From positions 1 to 11,699 of the forward strand of contig DAOWBD010000017.1 in NCBI GenBank assembly GCA_030634235.1: a stretch of 11,699 nt of DNA. The letters run 5' to 3'. Below, piece by piece: positions 6,538 to 11,699 of this stretch. Under the pieces are notes generated by a model, which made no database searches, was not told the DNA's origin, and worked only from the letters and a program-made list of their open reading frames with translations. The position numbers and the translations under genes are program-made. Numbering within the stretch: position 1 is the stretch's first letter; each line of letters starts with the position of its first letter. The stretch is from Candidatus Omnitrophota bacterium (GTDB lineage Bacteria; Omnitrophota; Gorgyraeia; Zapsychrales; Zapsychraceae).

Positions 6538-7701
6538 TTAATCCCGTATTAATTCTTCCGAGGTTCCGATAGGCGTCGGGTATTTATAGACAACCAGGTA
6601 GCTTGAAATAATAAAGGTCAGGATCGTCGTGAATTGTATCAGCTGTGACGCGCTGCTGCTGATATGCCCCAATTCAACGGCCAAAAAAGCGATCAATAAA
6701 GAGAACTCACTTAATTGCCCAAGCCGCATCCCCGTCTCTTCCGAGAAAGACTTCTCTTCGCCGGCCCATACAAACACCTTCTTAAAGATCCACGGCTTGA
6801 TCACGATAAAGACCGTCGCTAAGACCATCGACGGGACAAAGATGTTCATTATAACTGATAAATTTAAGTTGGCTCCCAAAGCAAAGAAAAACAGGACCAA
6901 GAAGAAATCCCGCAGCGGTTTTAGTTTCTCTGAAATAAAGAATGCTATCTTATGCCTCGCCAATACAAGTCCCGCAAAGAATGCCCCCGTCTCATAGAAC
7001 AGGCCTATTTCATTTGAGATGCTGGCAACCCCAAAACACCATGCCAGCCCCAGGACGAACAATACTTCATGGGTGCGCTCGACATGAGACATGACCTTTC
7101 TTAAGATATAACGTTCGAACAAAACTAATATTACAAGGAATAAACACAATTTCACTAACAGGACCGAAAAGCTGATCAGCGCTCCCTGAGGAGAGCCAAT
7201 ACAACGAACAAACGCAAGGACCGCTATCGCAAGCAGGTCCTGCATAATGAGAACACTGATACAAATAGCCCCCATTCTCTTTTGATGCAGTTTTGTCGTC
7301 GGCAGCAGCTTAATAACTAATATCGTACTGGAAAACATTAAGGCAAGAGCAATACAAAGACTGTCGGTCATGGAAAAGCGGAACAGCAGAGAAAATAAAA
7401 AAGCAACAATAAAAGACCCGGTACAATTAGCCAGTGTCACTAATAAAGTTTTTTTAAATAATCCAAGAAGTTTTTGGGGATGCAGGCAAAGTCCGGCTAG
7501 AAATAACAGAAGGGTTATCCCTAAGTGGGCTATCGTTTCAATAAATTCCACATGGCGGATCAGCCCGAAGCCCCATGGCCCAATGAGTACCCCGCAGAGA
7601 ATGTAGGCGATAATGACCGGCTGTTTGATCAAGACCGCCACGTAGGCCAAGAATGCAGCGCCTACAAGAAGAATACTTAAATCAAAAATAAAATTTTCCA
7701 T
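6538..7701 (-). CDS. CPA2/Kef-type monovalent cation:proton antiporter, membrane domain only
   Basis: A 387-residue protein with about 11-12 hydrophobic segments filling almost its whole length, matching the Na+/H+ exchanger membrane domain of the CPA2 family. It shows IAYILCGVLIGPWGFG (31-46), LLLFLAGLCLHP (64-75), SSTILVIKLL (124-133), QDLLAI (154-159) with Asp155 as the expected ion-binding acid, GAFFAGLVLA (239-248), KPLRDFFLVLFFFALG (261-276), and RLGQLSEFSLL (326-336). KefB/KefC are about 600 residues because of a C-terminal nucleotide-binding RCK domain; this protein ends soon after the last helix and has none. The usual Glu of the GLEL motif is Cys72 here. The likely role is K+ or Na+ exchange for protons at the inner membrane; ion specificity cannot be read from sequence. 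No ribosome site precedes the ATG, but a perfect -10 hexamer does. The next gene upstream is a chromate-transporter-family gene 57 bases away. Confidence 0.9.
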   Translation of the reverse strand: MENFIFDLSILLVGAAFLAYVAVLIKQPVIIAYILCGVLIGPWGFGLIRHVEFIETIAHLGITLLLFLAGLCLHPQKLLGLFKKTLLVTLANCTGSFIVAFLFSLLFRFSMTDSLCIALALMFSSTILVIKLLPTTKLHQKRMGAICISVLIMQDLLAIAVLAFVRCIGSPQGALISFSVLLVKLCLFLVILVLFERYILRKVMSHVERTHEVLFVLGLAWCFGVASISNEIGLFYETGAFFAGLVLARHKIAFFISEKLKPLRDFFLVLFFFALGANLNLSVIMNIFVPSMVLATVFIVIKPWIFKKVFVWAGEEKSFSEETGMRLGQLSEFSLLIAFLAVELGHISSSASQLIQFTTILTFIISSYLVVYKYPTPIGTSEELIRD

Positions 7702-7707
7702 AAACTT

Positions 7708-7735
7708 ATTATATACCGAACCCTATGCTCGTCAT
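7708..7735 (-). promoter_or_regulatory. Predicted promoter placing transcription start at the antiporter ATG (leaderless candidate)
   Basis: On the minus strand a perfect -10 TATAAT (7708-7713) is separated from the antiporter ATG (7699-7701) by only six bases. A partial -35, ATGACG (7730-7735, four of six), sits 16 bases upstream. The expected start of transcription falls on the A of the ATG, and no Shine-Dalgarno sequence is present, so the mRNA may be leaderless. Confidence 0.5.
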
Positions 7736-7758
7736 ATTTTTAATTAGCCAAAAGTTCT

Positions 7759-8283
7759 CTAAGGTAACGCGACAACGCCGATCAAACCGGCGCCGATAAT
7801 GATAAACGCAGGATGCACGCGCAAATAGAAGAACAGCACAAAGGCAACAACAATGATCGCCATGTTCTTAACACTATAAATCTGACTCAGGCTCACCATC
7901 TGGAAAGCGACGGCAATGATCATGGCAAAAACAGCGAGCTGTATCGTCGCAAAGGCGCTCTTGACCATCGGCACTTCTTTATAGCGGGAATAAAAATACG
8001 TCGCAATGAGTATTAAAACGACCGGCGAAAGCAAATTCCCGATATTGGCAGCAATCGCCCCCGGCACCCCTGCCATCTTATAGCCGGTATAGGTCGCGAA
8101 TTTAATGGATATCGCGCCCGGAAAGATCTTAACGACGCCGAGGATCTCCAAAAACTCTTCCTTGGTCAACCAATGATATTTCTCAACAACCTCTTTTTGT
8201 ATAAGAGGAAGAAATGAATACGCCCCGCCGATGGCAAAGAGGCCGATTCTAAAGAACGCCAAGAATATTTTCAATAAAATCAT
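7759..8283 (-). CDS. Half-size chromate transporter (CHR family) protein
   Basis: A 174-residue membrane protein, the length of a single CHR domain; full-length ChrA proteins are about 400 residues with two such domains. The N-terminal half follows the family closely: FFRIGLFAIGGAYSFLPLIQKEVVEKYHWLT (10-40), EFLEILGVVKIFPGAISIKFATYTGYKMAGVPGAIAANIG (43-82), then four to five helices to the C-terminus. The start has a strong AGGAGG ribosome site close to the ATG. Family members move chromate or sulfate-like anions, but many have unknown substrates, and chromate resistance should not be assumed. Half-size members are usually encoded as adjacent pairs; here the neighbours are glnS and an antiporter, so a partner, if needed, lies elsewhere. 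It may be transcribed with glnS, from which it is separated by 53 bases without a terminator. Confidence 0.88.
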   Translation of the reverse strand: MILLKIFLAFFRIGLFAIGGAYSFLPLIQKEVVEKYHWLTKEEFLEILGVVKIFPGAISIKFATYTGYKMAGVPGAIAANIGNLLSPVVLILIATYFYSRYKEVPMVKSAFATIQLAVFAMIIAVAFQMVSLSQIYSVKNMAIIVVAFVLFFYLRVHPAFIIIGAGLIGVVALP

Positions 8284-8336
8284 ATTTCCTCCTACTTTTC
8301 ATAGTGCGCATAAAGACAACCATCATCACTTTAGTT

Positions 8337-10034
8337 TTATTTTTTCTGCGTTTTCTCAATTTTCGCCCATTGATCGCGCAGCGAGACAGCGCGGTTGAAA
8401 ATCAAGTGCCCGGCGGTGGAATCCTTATCGGCACAAAAATAACCGAGGCGCTCGAACTGGTAGGAATTCCCGGGATCGGCATCAGCAAGCGAAGGTTCCA
8501 TTTTGCAGGATGTTAAGGCTTCCATGGAATGCAGATTAATATGCGCAGTAAAGTCCTCTTTCCCCTTACCGGAGAGAGGATTCTCAACGGTAAAAAGACG
8601 GTCGTATAAACGAACCTCGGCGTCGACAGCGCCGTCAGCCGGAACCCAATGCAGTGTAGCTTTCACCTTTCGTCCATCGGGCGCGTTGCCGCCGCGGGTT
8701 TCGGGATCATAAGTACAGCGCAATTCGACAACTTCTCCCTGGCCGTTCTTGATCGCTTCTTCACATTTAATAAAGTAAGCATAACGCAGGCGCACCTCGC
8801 GTCCCGGCGCTAACCGGAAGAATTTCTTGGGAGGGTCTTCCATGAAATCATCGCGCTCGATATACAGAGTTCTTGAGAACGGGACCTTGCGCGTTCCGGC
8901 GCCGGGGTCTTCCGGATTATTGATGCAATCCATTTCCTCGACTTGTCCTTCCGGATAATTCTCAATAACGACCTTGATGGGTCTCAACACGGCCATCACG
9001 CGCTGGGCGCGCCGGTTCAAGTCTTCCCTCAAACAATGCTCTAAAAGCGCCACGTCGACAGTTCCCTCGACTTTGGCAATACCGATCTTGTCGCAAAAAT
9101 GGCGGATGGCTTCCGGCGTGTATCCTCGCCGCCGCAATCCGGAGATCGTCGGCATGCGCGGGTCATCCCATCCCTGAATATGGTTTTCTTCGACAAGCTG
9201 GAGCAATTTCCTCTTGCTCATGATCGTATAATTGAGATTCAGTCGGGCGAATTCGGTCTGCCGGGGATGGCAAGGCACATCGAGCGCATCGAGGATCCAG
9301 TCATAAAGCGGCCTGTGATTGGCAAACTCGAGCGTGCAGAGAGAATGGGTAATCCCTTCGATTGAATCGGAAAGGCAGTGAGCAAAATCATACATCGGAT
9401 AGATGCACCATTTGTCGCCGGTCCGGTGATGCTCGGCACGTTTAATAATGCGATACAGCGCCGGGTCGCGCATTACAATGTGCGGCGAGGCCATATCGAT
9501 CTTCGCGCGCAGAACGCAATCCCCTTCTTCGAATTCGCCGTTCTTCATCCGCGTAAACAGATCAAGGTTCTCCTCGACAGAACGTCCGCGGTGAGGGCTC
9601 TCTTTCCCGGGCTCGGTCAAAGTCCCCCTATATTGCCGGATCTCATCGGGAGACAAGCTGTCGACATAAGCCTTTCCTTTTGCGATCAGTTCAACGGCAT
9701 ACTGGTACAACTTTTCAAAATAGTCGGAAGCGTAAAAAAGATCGTCCTTCCAGTCAAAGCCCAGCCATTTGATATCTTCCTGAATAGCCTCGACATATTT
9801 ATCTTCTTCCTTGCAAGGATTGGTATCGTCGAACCGCAGGTGGCAGGGAGCATCGTTCTCTTGAGCGATCCCGAAATTCAGGCAAATCGATTTCGCATGG
9901 CCGATATGAAGAAAACCGTTAGGCTCAGGAGGGAAACGCGTCACGACGCGCCCGTCGTTCTTGCCGGCTTTCAAGTCTTCGGCAACCTTCGCGCGGATAA
10001 AATCCAGCGACTCATGTGTTTTCTCTATCGACAT
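8337..10034 (-). CDS. glnS: Glutaminyl-tRNA synthetase
   Basis: A complete 565-residue class I synthetase that attaches glutamine to tRNA-Gln in the cytoplasm, close to the roughly 550 residues of the E. coli enzyme. RFPPEPNGFLHIGHAKSICLNFG (33-55) holds the HIGH motif (43-46), and IMSKRKL (271-277) is the KMSKS-type loop. LRFDDTNPCKEE (67-77), YDFAHCLSDSIEGITHSLCTLEF (215-237) and the DDPRMPTISGLRRRGYTPEAIR block (290-311) distinguish GlnRS from GluRS. The C-terminal beta-barrel anticodon-binding part (about 345-550) is intact, including SCKMEPSLADADPG (509-522). The presence of GlnRS means direct charging of tRNA-Gln rather than sole reliance on the GatCAB amidotransferase route. The ribosome site is weak, and no clear promoter is seen in the 74-base gap upstream, so it may be read through from the receiver/membrane-protein pair. 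Confidence 0.98.
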   Translation of the reverse strand: MSIEKTHESLDFIRAKVAEDLKAGKNDGRVVTRFPPEPNGFLHIGHAKSICLNFGIAQENDAPCHLRFDDTNPCKEEDKYVEAIQEDIKWLGFDWKDDLFYASDYFEKLYQYAVELIAKGKAYVDSLSPDEIRQYRGTLTEPGKESPHRGRSVEENLDLFTRMKNGEFEEGDCVLRAKIDMASPHIVMRDPALYRIIKRAEHHRTGDKWCIYPMYDFAHCLSDSIEGITHSLCTLEFANHRPLYDWILDALDVPCHPRQTEFARLNLNYTIMSKRKLLQLVEENHIQGWDDPRMPTISGLRRRGYTPEAIRHFCDKIGIAKVEGTVDVALLEHCLREDLNRRAQRVMAVLRPIKVVIENYPEGQVEEMDCINNPEDPGAGTRKVPFSRTLYIERDDFMEDPPKKFFRLAPGREVRLRYAYFIKCEEAIKNGQGEVVELRCTYDPETRGGNAPDGRKVKATLHWVPADGAVDAEVRLYDRLFTVENPLSGKGKEDFTAHINLHSMEALTSCKMEPSLADADPGNSYQFERLGYFCADKDSTAGHLIFNRAVSLRDQWAKIEKTQKK

Positions 10035-10108
10035 GTTCTTTAGATTCTCTGGCCTACAACTGCTTTTTCATCTGATTTAAAAGGTTCCGGCCTATTGACT
10101 ACTATACG

Positions 10109-10489
10109 TTACACAAAGATCTCATAAAGGGCCCAGGCGATCAATGCGATCCAAATGGATATGGGAAGCCATAACTTTTTCATAATACTTCGGTCGCTGA
10201 AGAACCTTTCGGACAATTCCACAATCTCTTTCCCGAGAACCGCAAATTGAGCCATCATCAAGGCCATCATAAATGTCATTGAGGCAAAAACCTGGACGAT
10301 CGTCATCTCCTGCAGTAAGAACTTAAGGATCACCAGCGCGGCAATTAAAGAGAGGACCGTCGTGTAAATGGATTTCGTATAGATCGTTTTTATAACAGAT
10401 TTCCAAGAGGCAGGATCAATACAGATGACCAGCAGTTTGACCAACGCAAACACGATAAAAACCAATGCTATGATCTTGACAGGTGTCAT
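10109..10489 (-). CDS. Small four-helix membrane protein of unknown function
   Basis: A 126-residue protein that I do not recognise. It has four predicted membrane segments (about 4-23, 41-58, 64-86, 104-123), a conserved-looking first loop (CIDPASWKSVIKTIYTKS, 23-40), and a polar stretch between helices 3 and 4 (GKEIVELSERFFSDRSIMKK, 86-105). The methionine-rich third helix (MTFMMALMMA, 71-80) stands out. A good AAGGAGA ribosome site precedes the ATG. It starts only 19 bases after the stop codon of the CheY-like receiver gene, so the two are very likely one operon. This links it to signalling by context only; no catalytic or binding motif is visible. Confidence 0.75.
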   Translation of the reverse strand: MTPVKIIALVFIVFALVKLLVICIDPASWKSVIKTIYTKSIYTTVLSLIAALVILKFLLQEMTIVQVFASMTFMMALMMAQFAVLGKEIVELSERFFSDRSIMKKLWLPISIWIALIAWALYEIFV

Positions 10490-10508
10490 GGCCCTCTCCT
10501 TTTTTCGG

Positions 10509-10886
10509 TTACGGTTTACATGCCTGTTTATTGAGAAGCTGTTTCACGTTCTTGTTCAACTCACCCAGGTCGAAGGGTTTGACCATGTAGATGTCCGCCC
10601 CGACTTCCCGGGCGATTTCGACGTCGTCGTCTCCAGCCCTTGAACTCAAGATAACCACTGAAATCTGCGAAAACCTCTTGTCAGATTTTAGCATCCCGCA
10701 AACCTTAAACCCATCTAACTTCGGCATCATCACATCAAGGATAATAACATCAGGCATCTCTGCCTTCGCAAGAGCAAACCCCTCCTCCCCGTCACGAGCC
10801 ACGGTCTGCTCATGATCAATATCCTTTAAGGCTGCTTTGATCAACGCAATATTTGTTTCTTCATCATCAACGATCAGTATTTTCAT
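10509..10886 (-). CDS. Stand-alone CheY-like response regulator receiver protein
   Basis: A 125-residue protein consisting of one receiver domain and no output domain. From the chosen start (MKILIVDDEE), the acidic pair is Asp7/Asp8, the phosphorylated Asp is Asp51 in IILDVMMPKLDG (48-59), the switch Ser is Ser81 or Ser82 (VVILSSRAGDDD), and the invariant Lys-Pro is Lys103-Pro104 (YMVKPFD). All phosphotransfer residues are present, so it should be active. An upstream in-frame ATG at 10931 would add 15 residues but lacks a ribosome site and lies outside the receiver fold, whereas the ATG at 10886 has GGAGGA four bases upstream. No histidine kinase is in the window. The gene directly downstream encodes the four-helix membrane protein. 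Confidence 0.93.
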   Translation of the reverse strand: MKILIVDDEETNIALIKAALKDIDHEQTVARDGEEGFALAKAEMPDVIILDVMMPKLDGFKVCGMLKSDKRFSQISVVILSSRAGDDDVEIAREVGADIYMVKPFDLGELNKNVKQLLNKQACKP

Positions 10887-10890
10887 TTCA

Positions 10891-10896
10891 TCCTCC
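10891..10896 (-). promoter_or_regulatory. Ribosome binding site that fixes the receiver gene start
   Basis: GGAGGA on the minus strand, four bases before the ATG at 10884-10886. It decides for the short start of the receiver protein over the upstream in-frame ATG at 10929-10931. Confidence 0.8.
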
Positions 10897-10931
10897 GGGG
10901 TCGAAATTAAGAAGCTTGAGACATATTCCAC

Positions 10932-10960
10932 ATTCTATTTCGTCAGTATTCTATCCTAAA
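10932..10960 (-). promoter_or_regulatory. Weak promoter candidate for the receiver gene
   Basis: Minus strand: -10 TAGAAT (10932-10937, five of six) lies 17 bases from a poor -35, TTTAGG (10955-10960). A second TAGAAT occurs 16 bases further upstream (10948-10953), so the pair also forms a 7-base direct repeat. The serA terminator directly upstream implies that a promoter must exist in this short gap, but the match is weak. Confidence 0.3.
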
Positions 10961-10994
10961 GAAAAACCCTCCGCAACATAATTAGTTGCGGAGG
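10961..10994 (-). terminator. Intrinsic terminator of the phosphoglycerate dehydrogenase gene
   Basis: A perfect 10-base-pair stem, CCTCCGCAAC (10968-10977) and GTTGCGGAGG (10985-10994), encloses a 7-base AT loop. On the minus strand the stem is followed by GTTTTTC. It begins 15 bases after the dehydrogenase stop codon, and its shape and place are those of a standard Rho-independent terminator. Confidence 0.88.
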
Positions 10995-11009
10995 AAGAAT
11001 GGGCCCTTC

Positions 11010-11699
11010 TTACTTCTTCAGACGCAGAAGCCTGACCTTCACAACGCCTTTAATGTTATAGATCGACTCAATCGCCTTTTTCGACGGTTCAGCAGCGACA
11101 TCAATAATGCTGCAGGCATAGTCCCCTTTGCTCTTGTTTAACATCTCCGTAATGTTAATATTCTCCTGCGCCAGGGCCGTGGAAATCTGCCCGACCATAT
11201 TAGGAACATTCTGGTTCATGATCACCAAACGGAAATCAGAACTTTGCTCTAATTTGCAATCCGGGTAATTGACCGAGTTCTTGATCTTTCCGGTCTCGAT
11301 GAAATCCCGGATCTGCTTAACGACCATGGTCGCGCAATTCGTCTCGGCCTCTTTTGTCGACGCCCCTAAATGAGGCACGGCAATGACTTTCTCCATATTA
11401 AGAAGCTCATCGTCAGGAAAATCAGTGACATAACGCTCAACAATGCCGGCCTTGATAGCCTTGCCGAGATCTTCGTTATTGACGATACCTCCCCGGGAAA
11501 AGTTCAGGATGCGCACGCTCTTTTTCATCTGGGCGAACTTCTCGGTATTGATGATCCCGCGGGTCGTATCTGTCAGCGGCGTGTGAAGCGAAATATAATC
11601 CGCGTTAGCGATCAAACTGTCGAAGCCTTCGGCGCGCTGAACTTCTCTGGATAGCCCCCAGGCCGACTCCACCGAGATGAACGGATCATATCCGATGAC
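11010..11699 (-). CDS. serA: D-3-phosphoglycerate dehydrogenase with C-terminal ACT domain, 5' end beyond the window
   Basis: The frame is open through the right edge, so the visible 229 residues are the C-terminal part; an internal GTG at 11672 is not the start. The enzyme oxidises 3-phosphoglycerate with NAD+ in the first step of serine synthesis. The fragment opens inside the NAD-binding fold (VIGYDPF, 1-7), then shows ADYISLHTPLTDTTRGIIN (33-51), LNFSRGGIVNNEDL (65-78; Arg69 as substrate/catalytic Arg), DFPDDE (93-98; Glu98 aligns with the catalytic Glu) and PHLGAST (109-115; His110 as catalytic His). After about 35 linker residues, an ACT domain (about 152-229: LVIMNQNVPNMVGQISTAL ... 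INITEMLNKSKGD) ends the protein, probably for serine feedback. The intervening ASB domain of the longest forms is absent. A related 2-hydroxyacid dehydrogenase is possible, but the ACT tail favours SerA. Confidence 0.93.
   Translation of the reverse strand, partial: VIGYDPFISVESAWGLSREVQRAEGFDSLIANADYISLHTPLTDTTRGIINTEKFAQMKKSVRILNFSRGGIVNNEDLGKAIKAGIVERYVTDFPDDELLNMEKVIAVPHLGASTKEAETNCATMVVKQIRDFIETGKIKNSVNYPDCKLEQSSDFRLVIMNQNVPNMVGQISTALAQENINITEMLNKSKGDYACSIIDVAAEPSKKAIESIYNIKGVVKVRLLRLKK

Noticed and set aside
7759..8283. Truncated pseudogene of a two-domain chromate transporter
   Set aside because: The length matches a complete single-domain family member. It has a strong ribosome site and its own stop, and no remnant of a second domain is seen in the following 57 bases.
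9378..10043. 221-codon open frame on the plus strand
   Set aside because: It lies fully opposite glnS, including the HIGH motif region. It is explained by the codon bias of the synthetase gene on the other strand.
10035..10108. Promoter upstream of glnS
   Set aside because: A TATAGT box (10101-10106) is present, but no acceptable -35 lies at the right distance. Read-through from the upstream pair is equally likely.
1..11699. Defence system, mobile element, CRISPR array or phage region
   Set aside because: No transposase, integrase, nuclease-type defence gene, direct-repeat array or attachment site is visible. Composition looks even across the window.

Overview
The window is a gene-dense stretch of bacterial chromosome with a middling G+C content. 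Ten of its eleven protein genes lie on the minus strand. No rRNA, tRNA, CRISPR array, insertion sequence or phage gene is visible, and no gap between genes exceeds about 125 bases. The gene mix points to a Gram-negative bacterium: an AsmA-like protein, a secreted metallo-beta-lactamase-fold protein, a GT-C-type membrane protein, and a bacterial glutaminyl-tRNA synthetase. The AsmA-like protein with a DUF3568-like tail and the general style of the hypothetical proteins recall uncultured PVC-group bacteria such as Omnitrophota. That placement is an impression from memory, not a demonstrated result.

Left part (1-3600). A GH65 disaccharide phosphorylase gene runs off the left edge. It has a near-consensus sigma-70 promoter and a 17-bp palindrome over the predicted transcription start. 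Upstream of it on the same strand is an overlapping pair: a secreted ComEC-like metallo-beta-lactamase-fold protein and a VanZ-like membrane protein. This pair has its own predicted promoter.

Middle part (3600-8290). The only plus-strand gene encodes a large GT-C-like membrane protein with an N-terminal extracytoplasmic domain. It converges, across a 9-bp gap, on an AsmA-like protein gene. Next come a CPA2/Kef-type cation/proton antiporter that lacks a regulatory RCK domain and a half-size chromate-transporter-family protein.

Right part (8290-11699). This holds glnS (complete), a small four-helix membrane protein of unknown function, a stand-alone CheY-like receiver protein directly upstream of it, and the C-terminal two thirds of a phosphoglycerate dehydrogenase with an ACT domain. 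The dehydrogenase gene enters from the right edge and ends in a clear intrinsic terminator. The receiver gene, the membrane protein gene, glnS and the chromate-transporter gene could share one transcript, because no terminator is visible between them.

Housekeeping functions (serine synthesis, tRNA-Gln charging, glucan disaccharide use) alternate with envelope and transport genes. The least explained parts are the receiver plus four-helix protein pair, the secreted MBL plus VanZ pair, and the AsmA/DUF3568-like fusion. No defence system or mobile element was found.
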